Shown here: in pieces, positions 16,197 to 25,019 of the stretch
Layout of the letters: every line of letters begins with the position of its first letter
Numbering within the stretch: the stretch's first letter is position 1
Assembly: GCF_044594925.1 (NCBI RefSeq)
Contig: NZ_CP138991.1
Span: forward strand, 1,364,001 to 1,428,000
Reading direction: 5' to 3'
Origin: Maribacter sp044594925
Lineage (GTDB): Bacteria > Bacteroidota > Bacteroidia > Flavobacteriales > Flavobacteriaceae
DNA length: 64,000 nucleotides
Notes under the pieces: generated by a model
What the model was told of the DNA's origin: nothing
The model's database searches: none
What the model saw: the letters and a program-made list of their open reading frames with translations, nothing else
Made by a program: the position numbers and the translations under genes

Positions 16197-16340
16197 TTAA
16201 TTTAAAAAGGTTTCGAACCTCAAATCTTTATACTCAATGTCATAAAGCGCTTGTGAAAAACTTAATAAAAAGTTGATAGTTTTAGGACAAACTTTATTGA
16301 ATTCGGTCTGTTCTTGATAATCAGAGTAAATTTTTTCCAT
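16197..16340 (-). CDS. 47-residue protein linked to ECF sigma factor, copy 1
   Basis: A short frame begins MEKIYSDYQEQTEFNK and ends FETFLN. It lies 71 bases downstream of the sigma factor stop at 16412 and just before a terminator. Its paralogue (17316-17459) is also 47 residues, follows the paralogous sigma factor by 73 bases, and is identical at 18 of 47 positions, including MEK-Y, Q11, P19, T-I-x-F-L-L (21-26), S29, L32, FE (42-43) and LN at the end. The conserved length, placement and pattern argue for a real gene. The PxTIxFLLxxSxxL core looks like an amphipathic helix. The function is unknown; a role in controlling the sigma factor is inference. Confidence 0.7.
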   Translation of the reverse strand: MEKIYSDYQEQTEFNKVCPKTINFLLSFSQALYDIEYKDLRFETFLN

Positions 16341-16411
16341 ATTTCCAATGTTGTTACACTTTAAAGAACGCAACTAAAAAGGAAATATTGTTTATGTTGT
16401 TTTTACGTATC

Positions 16412-16993
16412 CTAGTTGGTAAGAACAATATTATTTTTTTCTATGATCTTTCTTAAGTTAATTAATGCGTATCGCATTCTTCCTAAAGCAGTGTTTATGC
16501 TAACTCCCGTGTTTTCTGAAATTTCCTTAAAGCTCATATCCTTATAAATACGCATTACTAAAACCTCTTTTTGATCATCCGGTAATTCCTCAACTAAATA
16601 ACGTAAATCAGTATCAATTTGATTTTTAATAAGCTGCTTTTCCGCATTTAATTTATCATCACCAATGACAGAGAAGATATTGAAGTCATCACTTCCTTCA
16701 AACATTGGCATTCTTTTGTTCTTTCTAAAATGGTCTATAATTAAGTTATGCGAAATACGCATTACCCAAGGTAAAAATTTACCCTCTTCACTATAAGTAC
16801 CTTTTTTTAGTGTCTTAATTACTTTTATGAAAGTATCTTGAAAAATATCCTCCGTAATATCTCTATCCAAAACTTTAGAGTAGATAAAGCTAGTGATACG
16901 TTGGTTGTGTCTGTTGATTAGTACTTCTAGAGCCTTCTCGTCTCCACTGATATAATCTCTTACTAATTCTGAGTCTTCAATTTGTAATTTCAT
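16412..16993 (-). CDS. ECF-type RNA polymerase sigma factor, copy 1
   Basis: The 193-residue sigma-70 family factor contains region 2 (DYISGDEKALEVLINRH through DRDITEDIFQDTFIKVIK, LPWVMRISHNLIIDHFRKN) for -10 binding and core contact. It also has region 4 (LPDDQKEVLVMRIYKDMSFKEIS, then SINTALGRMRYALINLRK), the helix-turn-helix that reads the -35. I place the start at 16993 because the paralogue begins at the equivalent MEAQIEDSQLV and both are then exactly 193 residues; upstream Met codons at 17029 and 17002 would add 12 or 3 residues. No classic anti-sigma gene is adjacent. Instead a 47-residue protein follows, as in the second copy. Confidence 0.9.
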   Translation of the reverse strand: MKLQIEDSELVRDYISGDEKALEVLINRHNQRITSFIYSKVLDRDITEDIFQDTFIKVIKTLKKGTYSEEGKFLPWVMRISHNLIIDHFRKNKRMPMFEGSDDFNIFSVIGDDKLNAEKQLIKNQIDTDLRYLVEELPDDQKEVLVMRIYKDMSFKEISENTGVSINTALGRMRYALINLRKIIEKNNIVLTN

Positions 16994-17179
16994 ATGAGTC
17001 ATTTTCTTTTGGATTAAAGATTTGGGCATCTTGTTAGTAATTGTAATTAGTTATTTATTTCTGGGATAAAACTATATAAAACCCATCCTTCTCAAAAAAG
17101 TATGTTGTCAAATAGCCTTTTTATGATGTGAAACAACGAAAACCTATTTTTCAGTACAATAAATGGATACTTTACTAGT

Positions 17180-17234
17180 TACGTCAGAAACTTAATACAG
17201 TAATTGTTTCCGTTACATTTATACGTCGGAAACT
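17180..17234 (-). repeat. Direct repeat TACGTCRGAAA upstream of sigma factor copy 1
   Basis: TACGTCAGAAA (17180-17190) and TACGTCGGAAA (17222-17232) are 42 bases apart, four helical turns, and both continue with CT. They lie in the 16994-17315 gap, about 190-240 bases upstream of the sigma start. A third TACGTCAGAAA is at 33955-33965, upstream of the cysteine-synthase-like gene. Within the gap I see no full TAnnTTTG box and no other gene. Confidence 0.35.
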
Positions 17235-17263
17235 ATGAACACCAAATAATTCCTAAAAAAAGA

Positions 17264-17288
17264 AACCCTAAGGAAAATCCTTAGGGTT
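17264..17288 (-). terminator. Terminator of sigma/47-residue unit 2
   Basis: On the - strand AACCCTAAGGA, three-base loop and TCCTTAGGGTT are followed by a T-rich run. It lies 28 bases after the stop of the 47-residue gene at 17316. Confidence 0.8.
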
Positions 17289-17315
17289 ATTTATATGAAG
17301 AGCTAATCAGCTAAT

Positions 17316-17459
17316 TTAATTTAAGTTGCTTTCAAATTTAATTCCTTTTGCTTGGGTAATTTTAAGCGACTTCGAGTAATTTAATAAAAACTGTATCGTT
17401 TCAGGCTTAGCTTCAACTAGTTTAGACTGGTCTTTTTTGTTAGTGTATAATTTTTCCAT
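17316..17459 (-). CDS. 47-residue protein linked to ECF sigma factor, copy 2
   Basis: A short frame begins MEKLYTNKKDQSKLVE and ends FESNLN, 73 bases after the sigma factor stop at 17533 and before a terminator. It is the paralogue of 16197-16340, with the same length and 18/47 identical positions. The basic central section (PETIQFLLNYSKSLKITQAK) is predicted helical. It has no signal peptide and no catalytic motif. I do not recognise a named family. Confidence 0.7.
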   Translation of the reverse strand: MEKLYTNKKDQSKLVEAKPETIQFLLNYSKSLKITQAKGIKFESNLN

Positions 17460-17532
17460 ACTACTTCCGTTTTGGTTCAATTAGAGAACGGCAAGGAAAT
17501 AAATATAGTAGATCTACTCGACCTGTAACCAA

Positions 17533-18114
17533 TTAATTCGTTAAAACAATACTATTTGCCTCAACTAGCTTTCTAAGGTTAATTAAAGCATAGCGCATTC
17601 TTCCAAGTGCTGTATTAATACTAACACCTGTATTATCGGAAATTTCTTTAAAACTCATATCCTTATATATACGCATTTGCAACACCTCTTGCTGATCCTC
17701 TGGCAATTCCTTAATCATTCTAGCCAAATCAGAATCAATCTGGTCTTTGATCAATTGCTTTTCCGCATTAAGTCGTTCATCGCCCATTAAAGAAAAGATA
17801 TTAAAGCTATCGGTGCCTTCGAACATAGGCATCCTGTTGTTCTTTCTAAAATAATCTATAATAAGGTTATGGGCAATACGCATTACCCAAGGAAGAAATT
17901 TACCTTCCTCACTGTAGGCACCACGCTTTAGGGTACGTATCACTTTCATAAAGGTATCTTGAAATATATCCTCCGTTAGTTCACGATCACCAACCTTAGA
18001 ATAAATAAATCCTGTGAGACGTGCATTATGGCGATTGATCAGAACTCCAATAGCTCTTTCATTGCCATTCATATATTGTTTTACAAGTTGGGAATCTTCA
18101 ATTTGTGCTTCCAT
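17533..18114 (-). CDS. ECF-type RNA polymerase sigma factor, copy 2
   Basis: The 193-residue sigma factor is closely related to copy 1 (about three quarters of positions identical by eye). Region 2 carries NERAIGVLINRHNARLTGF, RELTEDIFQDTFMKVIRTL and LPWVMRIAHNLIIDYFRKN; region 4 carries LPEDQQEVLQMRIYKDMSF and TGVSINTALGRMRYALIN. Sequence is almost invariant in the DNA-reading helix (NTALGRMRYALINLRK), so the two copies may recognise overlapping promoters. Differences cluster in the first 60 residues and the linker between regions. It heads the second sigma/47-residue unit, divergent from uvrA. Confidence 0.92.
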   Translation of the reverse strand: MEAQIEDSQLVKQYMNGNERAIGVLINRHNARLTGFIYSKVGDRELTEDIFQDTFMKVIRTLKRGAYSEEGKFLPWVMRIAHNLIIDYFRKNNRMPMFEGTDSFNIFSLMGDERLNAEKQLIKDQIDSDLARMIKELPEDQQEVLQMRIYKDMSFKEISDNTGVSINTALGRMRYALINLRKLVEANSIVLTN

Positions 18115-18335
18115 AGCTTTACTTTTTTGTGGTTAAAAGTTGACCCCAGATTCGTTTGAAAAAGGGTCTTGTGGGTTACTATTCTAACTTAAAAAGTAAA
18201 TGTGTGCTATAGGCAAATTGAATTTTTATGAATGCCAAAGATAGAAAAAAATAAATATTCCCAAAGAAATCCTAATAAAAATAGTCCGCTAAAAATCCTA
18301 AAAGACTTTTACTGGCTATTGAATACCTCATATTG

Positions 18336-18343
18336 TATCTTTG
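18336..18343 (+). promoter_or_regulatory. -7 box for uvrA
   Basis: TATCTTTG matches TAnnTTTG and lies 17 bases before the ATG at 18361. A TTG at 18319-18321 is closer (14 bases) than usual. The box shows that an in-frame ATG at 18232 is not the uvrA start. Confidence 0.55.
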
Positions 18344-18360
18344 CGAACTTAGAAAAATAT

Positions 18361-21141
18361 ATGCCTTCAATTGCTAAAGTAAACCCCAAAGAGAACATTA
18401 TTATTAAGGGTGCAAAATTGCACAATCTTAAAAATATTGATGTTGTAATACCTAGGAATAAATTAGTGGTTATTACGGGATTATCTGGCTCTGGGAAATC
18501 CAGTCTAGCTTTTGATACGCTTTATGCGGAAGGTCAGCGCCGTTATGTGGAAAGCCTATCTTCGTACGCCAGACAGTTCTTGGGTAAACTGGATAAACCT
18601 AAAGTAGATTATATAAAAGGTATAGCTCCTGCCATTGCCATTGAGCAAAAAGTGAATTCTACCAATCCGAGGTCTACGGTAGGTACTACCACAGAAATTT
18701 ACGATTATATAAAGTTACTTTATGCGCGCATCGGAAAAACCTTTTCACCTGTTTCGGGAAACGAGGTAAAGAAGAATACGGTTACGGATGTTATTGAATA
18801 TATAAAAACGTTCGAGGACAATACTAAACTATTACTTCTCGCTCCAATCGTAATTCGTGAAGATAGAGATACCTTAAAGTCGCTTCAATTATTCTCTAAA
18901 CAAGGCTATGCCCGTATCAAATATAAAGGTGAAGTTTTAAGAATAGATCAAGCGCCTGAAAATATTGAAAAGGAATTTGACCTAGTAGTAGACCGAATCA
19001 TCACTAAAAACGATGAAGATTTTTACAATAGACTTGCAAATGCTGTGGATACTGCCTTTTTTGAAGGTAAGGGGCAATGTATTATCGAAAAATTAGAGCC
19101 TGCCGAACAACAATTGTTCAGTAACAAGTTTGAACTGGACGGGATGCAGTTTTTAGAACCCAATGTGCATCTTTTTAGTTTTAACAATCCCTATGGAGCT
19201 TGTCCAAAATGTGAAGGGTATGGGGACGTCATAGGTATAGACGCAGACTTAGTGGTCCCTAACACAGCGCTTTCTATCTATGAAAACGCAGTTTTTCCTT
19301 GGCGAGGAGAAAGTATGAGCTGGTATCGCGATCAACTGGTAAACTCAGCCTATAAATATGATTTTCCTATTCATAAACCTTGGTTTGAGCTTAACGAGGA
19401 ACAGCAAGAATTAGTTTGGAGAGGAAATGATCATTTTATTGGCCTACATAAATTTTTTGACACGCTAGAAGAGAAAAGTTATAAAATACAGAACAGGGTA
19501 ATGTTATCCCGTTATCGCGGAAAAACCAAATGTAACGTCTGCAACGGCAAGCGCCTAAGACCGGAAACGGATTATGTAAAAGTTGGTGGAAAGTCCATAT
19601 CGCAACTGGTAGGACTATCCATTGAAAAGCTTGTTATATTTTTCGGTGAACTAGAACTAAGTAATAACGATGCGCAAATAGCTCACCGCTTACTGAAAGA
19701 AATCAATACCAGATTAGGCTTTTTAGAAAAAGTGGGCCTAAATTACTTAACCTTGAATAGAAAGTCCAATACCCTATCCGGCGGTGAAAGTCAACGTATT
19801 AATCTGGCAACCTCATTGGGAAGTAGTTTAGTAGGTTCCATGTACATATTAGACGAACCCAGTATTGGCTTGCATCCAAAGGACACCGAAAATCTTATAG
19901 AAGTACTTATATCATTAAGAAATCTTGGCAATACCGTTATTGTAGTAGAGCATGATGAGGATATTATGAAAGCCGCTGATGAAGTCATAGATATTGGCCC
20001 CGAGGCAGGCACTCACGGTGGTCATGTGGTAGCACAAGGCCCACTTGATAAGGTTTTAAAATCTACCTCGCTCACGGCTAGTTATCTTAATGGCACTAAG
20101 GAAATTAAAATTCCATCCGAACGTCGTACCTCGAAAAATCATATTCAAATAAAAGGTTGCAGAGCGCATAACCTTAAAAATATTAATGTAACCTTTCCCC
20201 TGGACATGCTGACTGTAGTAACTGGTGTTTCCGGTAGCGGTAAAAGTACACTGGTAAAAAAGTTATTATATCCAATTATCTTAAAGGAAGTAGGTGGCTA
20301 TGGGGAAAAAGCGGGTCAGTTTACGGCGGTAGAGGGGAAATACAGCCATATTAAGCATGTAGAGTTTGTAGACCAAAACCCAATTGGAAGGTCCTCTCGA
20401 TCTAATCCTGTGACCTATATAAAGGCATATGATGATATTCGCAACCTCTATGCTTCCCAAAAGTTAAGTAAAATAAGAAATTACCAGGCAAAACACTTTT
20501 CTTTTAATGTGGATGGAGGCCGATGTGAAAAATGTAAAGGAGAAGGGGAAATCACTGTAGAAATGCAGTTTATGGCAGACGTGCATTTAGAATGTGATAC
20601 CTGTGGAGGCAAACGTTTCAAAAAAGATGTTTTGGAAGTATCCTTCAATAATTCCAACATTGATGATGTCCTTAATATGACTATTGATGATGCCATTTTA
20701 TTCTTTAAAACCGGGGAACAAACAAAAATTGTTAAGAAACTACAGCCATTACAGGATGTAGGTTTGGGTTATGTTACCTTGGGACAATCTTCCTCTACCC
20801 TATCTGGTGGTGAAGCACAGCGCATAAAATTAGCATCATTCTTAGTAAAAGGAACAACAAAGGACAAGGCGCTCTTTATTTTTGATGAACCAACAACAGG
20901 ACTTCATTTTCACGATATTCAAAAATTGTTGACCTCTTTCAATGCACTTATCAAAAAAGGACATTCTATTGTCGTAATAGAACATAATATTGAGTTGATA
21001 AAATGCGCTGATTATGTTATTGACCTTGGACCGGGAGGTGGCGAAAACGGCGGACAATTACTCGCGGAAGGCACACCTGAGGAAGTCGCTAAAAACAAAA
21101 AATCGTTTACTGCGAAGTATTTAAAGGAGAAGTTAAACTAA
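18361..21141 (+). CDS. uvrA: Excinuclease ABC subunit A
   Basis: The 926-residue UvrA is the damage-sensing ATPase of nucleotide excision repair; it loads UvrB at lesions. Both ABC modules are intact: Walker A GLSGSGKSS and GVSGSGKST, signatures LSGGESQRI and LSGGEAQRI, and Walker B YILDEPSIGLHP and FIFDEPTTGLHF. The zinc motifs CPKCEGYG, CNVCNGKR and CEKCKGEG with CDTCGGKR are present. An upstream in-frame ATG at 18232 would add 43 unrelated residues and would put the promoter inside the gene, so I start at MPSIAKVNPKENI. It is transcribed alone and divergently from sigma copy 2. Confidence 0.96.
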   Translation: MPSIAKVNPKENIIIKGAKLHNLKNIDVVIPRNKLVVITGLSGSGKSSLAFDTLYAEGQRRYVESLSSYARQFLGKLDKPKVDYIKGIAPAIAIEQKVNSTNPRSTVGTTTEIYDYIKLLYARIGKTFSPVSGNEVKKNTVTDVIEYIKTFEDNTKLLLLAPIVIREDRDTLKSLQLFSKQGYARIKYKGEVLRIDQAPENIEKEFDLVVDRIITKNDEDFYNRLANAVDTAFFEGKGQCIIEKLEPAEQQLFSNKFELDGMQFLEPNVHLFSFNNPYGACPKCEGYGDVIGIDADLVVPNTALSIYENAVFPWRGESMSWYRDQLVNSAYKYDFPIHKPWFELNEEQQELVWRGNDHFIGLHKFFDTLEEKSYKIQNRVMLSRYRGKTKCNVCNGKRLRPETDYVKVGGKSISQLVGLSIEKLVIFFGELELSNNDAQIAHRLLKEINTRLGFLEKVGLNYLTLNRKSNTLSGGESQRINLATSLGSSLVGSMYILDEPSIGLHPKDTENLIEVLISLRNLGNTVIVVEHDEDIMKAADEVIDIGPEAGTHGGHVVAQGPLDKVLKSTSLTASYLNGTKEIKIPSERRTSKNHIQIKGCRAHNLKNINVTFPLDMLTVVTGVSGSGKSTLVKKLLYPIILKEVGGYGEKAGQFTAVEGKYSHIKHVEFVDQNPIGRSSRSNPVTYIKAYDDIRNLYASQKLSKIRNYQAKHFSFNVDGGRCEKCKGEGEITVEMQFMADVHLECDTCGGKRFKKDVLEVSFNNSNIDDVLNMTIDDAILFFKTGEQTKIVKKLQPLQDVGLGYVTLGQSSSTLSGGEAQRIKLASFLVKGTTKDKALFIFDEPTTGLHFHDIQKLLTSFNALIKKGHSIVVIEHNIELIKCADYVIDLGPGGGENGGQLLAEGTPEEVAKNKKSFTAKYLKEKLN

Positions 21142-21297
21142 CTTATTGGTTAAAAATAATAGCTCGTACTCTTAATTCTTTAATCTTTAAATATTTGGAA
21201 ATCAATTAATTGTATTAATTTGATATTTTTTGGCACGCTGTTTGGTACTAGGTAAGAGAATGTGAATAGTTACATTCAGAATTTAAAACCTTATATC

Positions 21298-22521
21298 ATG
21301 AAAAATTTAGTACTCCTTTTTACGGCGATGCTTTTAGGCACCACAGGTGTTGTTGCCAAAAGTACAATAGAAGATAAGGTTGCAACACGCAATGCTTATT
21401 ATAACAACAACACTTTCATTTTTGTTGAGAACGGCATTACGTTTTCAGTTTTCCCAGATGGTGAGTTCGATTTTTATATCGAAAATCAAGTTATAGGAAG
21501 AAGAAACGGGATTACGTTTAATTCTGGCTTTGATTATAGCCCTTTTGCTCAGTATGATGATTACGGAGCGGTTATACAAGTAGAAAACGTACCTATCTTT
21601 TACGATTTCTACGGACGTGTAAATCAAATTGGAGATGTAGATATCCGTTACAGGAACGGAAGAGTTAGAAGATTGGGTGGTATGACCGTGTTTTATAATA
21701 ACAGCGGGTTTTTTAATCATCATGTTGGTTTCATTAATGTATTTAACAGACACTATGTTTACCGACCGTTTCATAGATGGTTCGCAAGACCAGCCTTAGG
21801 ATTTAGCTTTGTATTGAACAGACCTTATAGAAGATTCTATACACCAATTAGATATACCTACTATAATCCGTATAGAAACAATTTTAGAAGGTCTTATGTG
21901 CAAATTGGAAGAGAACATAGATATAACAGAGTTCGTAGAGAAAGAGCTAATATTTATAGAAACGATAAGAGAGTAGCGGTACGCAATAATTCTTTTAGAA
22001 GCAATAGAGGTGTAGCCAAAAGAAATAATTCCAACAGAGGAAATACCATCTCCAAAAGGAATAATGACTTTAGAAATGGTAGAAGTGTTGCTTCCAATAG
22101 TACTACACGTACTAACAGAAACAACAATGCTACAAGAGGTACCGCCGCTACCAAAAGAAGTTCAAGTACGGTAAAACGTGGAAATAATAACACGGTAAGA
22201 GGTAATCAAGGAAGAACGGTTACCAAAAGAGAGGTAACTAGGACTCCTAGAAGTACAACGGTAAAAAGAAGTACTACTACGTATAAGAAGCCTACTAGCA
22301 GAAATACTAACGTACGTAGCAGTCAAGGCAGAACACAAAGAGCTGTTGCACAAAATAGAACACAAAGAAGTTCTAATACTAGAGCTACAAGCAAAGCTCC
22401 TTCTAGATCGCGATCTACGGTAAGTAAAAGCACAAGATCAAGAACGGTAAGTAAAGCTCCTAGTAGAAGTAGAAATAGTAATTCAAGGTCAGCAACTACA
22501 AGAAGTAGTAGAAGACAATAA
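21298..22521 (+). CDS. Exported protein with a long Arg/Ser/Thr/Asn-rich basic tail
   Basis: The 407-residue protein has a signal peptide (MKNLVLLFTAMLLGTTGVVA). The N-terminal half is a beta-rich domain of aromatic/charged repeats (GRVNQIGDVDIRYRNGRVRRLGG). A Tyr/Arg-rich linker (about 140-200) follows, with a low-complexity tail of some 200 residues made almost only of R, S, T, N, K and A, ending SATTRSSRRQ. The tail is extremely basic, with SRSRS-type blocks, and carries no predicted domain. Charge suggests binding to a polyanion such as surface polysaccharide or extracellular DNA, but this is inference. A GTG at 21262 would merely extend the signal peptide. A strong terminator follows (22550). 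Confidence 0.8.
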   Translation: MKNLVLLFTAMLLGTTGVVAKSTIEDKVATRNAYYNNNTFIFVENGITFSVFPDGEFDFYIENQVIGRRNGITFNSGFDYSPFAQYDDYGAVIQVENVPIFYDFYGRVNQIGDVDIRYRNGRVRRLGGMTVFYNNSGFFNHHVGFINVFNRHYVYRPFHRWFARPALGFSFVLNRPYRRFYTPIRYTYYNPYRNNFRRSYVQIGREHRYNRVRRERANIYRNDKRVAVRNNSFRSNRGVAKRNNSNRGNTISKRNNDFRNGRSVASNSTTRTNRNNNATRGTAATKRSSSTVKRGNNNTVRGNQGRTVTKREVTRTPRSTTVKRSTTTYKKPTSRNTNVRSSQGRTQRAVAQNRTQRSSNTRATSKAPSRSRSTVSKSTRSRTVSKAPSRSRNSNSRSATTRSSRRQ

Positions 22522-22549
22522 AGATAGTTTTTAGGTTGGTTAGTTGTTT

Positions 22550-22586
22550 AGCCCCGTAGTGGATTCGTTCACTACGGGGCTTTTTT
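22550..22586 (+). terminator. Terminator after the basic exported protein
   Basis: AGCCCCGTAGTG pairs with CACTACGGGGCT around an 8-base loop (22562-22569) and is followed by a T-run. This is a 12-bp perfect stem. Confidence 0.85.
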
Positions 22587-22694
22587 AGTGAGCGTCTATT
22601 TTTGTAAATTCAAAAATAGCAACTCGAATTAGCCTTAGGCGCAGTCGAATTGTCTTTTTAAATTAAATAATGGTTTGATTAATAATCACTTCTC

Positions 22695-23564
22695 TCAGAA
22701 ATCAATCTCGAACAACTTCCCGAACTTTTTAGGTAGTTTACATTTGATTTGGAATTGTTCTTGGGTAAAGGGATGTATAAATGAGAGCATACTGGCATGC
22801 AGGTACAATCCTTTTCCTTTTAGCACCAAATTATCTAAAGCATAAACCGCATCACCCAAAATAGGGTTTCCAAGTTTTAATAGGTGTTTACGTAGTTGAT
22901 GCCTTCTTCCCGTCTTAGGCTCTAGTTTTACTAAATTTAAATAATCAAACCTTTTTGATGGTACAACTTGTAGCACCTCAAAATCGGACACGGCCACTTT
23001 ATCTTCTACAGGAAAAGATAGTGTGCCCCTACCATTCATTTGTTTTATGGTAACTGCATGATAAGTTTTCTGTATTTTCTTCTCTTCAAACAGTTTATTC
23101 AAAAGAATAATACTTCTATTCGTTTTGCCCACTAATAAAAGTCCCGTCGTGGGGTAATCCAATCGATGCACTGGTTTTGGTATTACCGCGTCAGATGCTT
23201 TACTAGGAATAAGGTTTTGAGCCAAGGCATTGGAAACGGTTTTAAAGCTGTTACCACTAACCAATATTCCAGCAGGTTTGTTGATAAGGGCCAAATAATC
23301 ATCCTCATAGACTACCTCTAAATTTAAGATAAACTTCTTCTTTACAACATTTTTAGTGGATGCTATTAATTCAATTTTCTCCCCGCCTTTGATAAAGGTA
23401 GCTGTCCTGCCAATAGCCCCGTTAACCAAGATTAGCTCCTTTTTAATAGCTTTTTTTAAGGCGGACTTAGTCCCTAGTAAATCAAAGATTCCTACGCCAT
23501 ATTCTTGTAAGCGCAACGGAAATTCTAGAACTGGAACCACATGAGTAGCTATAACTTGTAGCAT
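22695..23564 (-). CDS. RluA-family pseudouridine synthase
   Basis: This 289-residue protein has an N-terminal S4-like RNA-binding domain (GTKSALKKAIKKELILVNG through FIKGGEKIEL). The RluA catalytic domain follows: INKPAGILVSGN, then PVHRLDYPTTGLLLVGKTNRS with the catalytic aspartate of HRLD, then LEPKTGRRHQLRKHL and LGNPILGDAVYA. It converts uridines in rRNA or tRNA to pseudouridine; the target cannot be told from sequence. It is the last gene of the - strand operon, its start codon adjacent to the flippase stop (no bases between), even though its job is unrelated to the envelope genes before it. Confidence 0.88.
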   Translation of the reverse strand: MLQVIATHVVPVLEFPLRLQEYGVGIFDLLGTKSALKKAIKKELILVNGAIGRTATFIKGGEKIELIASTKNVVKKKFILNLEVVYEDDYLALINKPAGILVSGNSFKTVSNALAQNLIPSKASDAVIPKPVHRLDYPTTGLLLVGKTNRSIILLNKLFEEKKIQKTYHAVTIKQMNGRGTLSFPVEDKVAVSDFEVLQVVPSKRFDYLNLVKLEPKTGRRHQLRKHLLKLGNPILGDAVYALDNLVLKGKGLYLHASMLSFIHPFTQEQFQIKCKLPKKFGKLFEIDF

Positions 23565-25019
23565 TTATTTTTTAAGAAATTTTGAAATCACCCCGTAGAC
23601 ATCTTCAGATATTCTAAATCGATATAAAATAAAGGCATACATAAGAACAAGTACAACACTCTTTATTATAATATTGAAGATAGGGTGAAATGATAACTGC
23701 AAATAATAAAAGGTAGCCCCGAGTACCAGTAATAAACAAAATACTTTTACAGTTTCTCTAGTAAAAGGAGAAATCTGAAATTTTAGCTTCACATAGTATA
23801 GCTTTAGGCAGTTGTATACAAAAAATGCAGAAAAACTAGCTATGGCAGCACCGTTTAAACCATATGCAGGAATTAACCAAAGATTTAGACCAATGGCCAT
23901 AAGTGCGAGAAAAACCCCAAAGAACAATATAGAACGGTAGTAGTCCGAGTTATAGAGAATAGAATTGTTATTCCCTAAAAGAGAATCAAAAACTTTAGCT
24001 AATCCTATCCAAAAAACAATGAAGAATCCACCAGAATAACCATCCGGTAATAGTTTATATAAATCATTTAAATTCAATACGATAAGAAGAAACAGGAAGC
24101 CAGAAACAATGAAAAGGGTCAGTGAACTTTTCTGGTATAGCTCTTTTAAGGATATGATATCGTTTCTATTGAGATACTCCGCCGTCATAGGATAGGTTAT
24201 TTGATGCATAGCTCTAGCCGGTACAGCTATGGAAACGGCAATAAAACCGGCAACACCATAATAAGCAACATTTGCTATGGGCAAGAAATTATTAAGCATT
24301 ACTTTATCTATTTCCATCAATACTATAGCAGTGGAACCACCTAAAATTATGAGTGCGCTGTACTTAACGATATCCCGCCAATTAGCGGGTATATTCCATA
24401 TCAATTTTGGCATACGCAATCTATATGCATACCACTTCATGACAAGCATTCGAAGTATATAACTGAGCACTATCGCATTAATAAAAAATTCTATCCCGAT
24501 ATAATTCAAAACAAACAATAGAAGAAGAATAGATTGACAGACCCTACAAAAAATCTCCTTCATAAAATTTCCGAAAACAGATTTCATACGAACGCGCACC
24601 CAAGCATAAAACACTTCAAAATAGGCCATAGCTAGGCCTATCAAAAATATATGCCAAACATAGTTTCTAACGATAGGGTTTTCTCTAGCCAATAAAGCAC
24701 CAATGCTTTCATTGGCTATAAAACTGAGAAAGGCAATGGGGACTATAAGTACCAATGGTAATAAAAGCATCATAGTTAAAAAACCATCCTGAGCTTTATC
24801 TTCTTTAAAACTACTATAAAATTTCACCAAACTATTTGGAATCCCAAATGCCAAAATAGGCATTAGAACAGCAGAAACGGACAATACAACTTGGACGAGT
24901 CCGTAACTCTCTGGTTGCATAAATTTTGTATATAAAATAAGAGTATTCACTGCACCAATAGCAAAGCCAATATAGGTGACTATAGTATTGTTCAATGACT
25001 GTTTTAATACGATTCCCAT
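23565..25019 (-). CDS. Lipopolysaccharide/oligosaccharide flippase, MATE/MOP (Wzx-like)
   Basis: This 484-residue polytopic membrane protein has about 14 hydrophobic segments and short loops, the layout of Wzx/MurJ-type lipid-linked sugar flippases of the MOP superfamily. Its N-terminus resembles the family start (LKQSLNNTIVTYIGFAIGAVNTL). A conserved-looking NSLVKFYSSFKEDKAQ loop occurs near residue 65. It likely moves undecaprenyl- or lipid-linked glycan across the inner membrane. The stop of the preceding glycosyltransferase overlaps its start codon (TAATG), indicating translational coupling. Confidence 0.85.
   Translation of the reverse strand: MGIVLKQSLNNTIVTYIGFAIGAVNTLILYTKFMQPESYGLVQVVLSVSAVLMPILAFGIPNSLVKFYSSFKEDKAQDGFLTMMLLLPLVLIVPIAFLSFIANESIGALLARENPIVRNYVWHIFLIGLAMAYFEVFYAWVRVRMKSVFGNFMKEIFCRVCQSILLLLFVLNYIGIEFFINAIVLSYILRMLVMKWYAYRLRMPKLIWNIPANWRDIVKYSALIILGGSTAIVLMEIDKVMLNNFLPIANVAYYGVAGFIAVSIAVPARAMHQITYPMTAEYLNRNDIISLKELYQKSSLTLFIVSGFLFLLIVLNLNDLYKLLPDGYSGGFFIVFWIGLAKVFDSLLGNNNSILYNSDYYRSILFFGVFLALMAIGLNLWLIPAYGLNGAAIASFSAFFVYNCLKLYYVKLKFQISPFTRETVKVFCLLLVLGATFYYLQLSFHPIFNIIIKSVVLVLMYAFILYRFRISEDVYGVISKFLKK

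Noticed and set aside
18232..18361. UvrA starting at ATG 18232
   Set aside because: The 43 extra residues do not resemble UvrA and the TATCTTTG promoter box lies between; the ATG at 18361 is the start.
22596..22619. CTATTTTTG/CAAAAATAG hairpin as a terminator of the pseudouridine synthase operon
   Set aside because: The stem is AT-only and has no T-run in the required direction; too weak to call.
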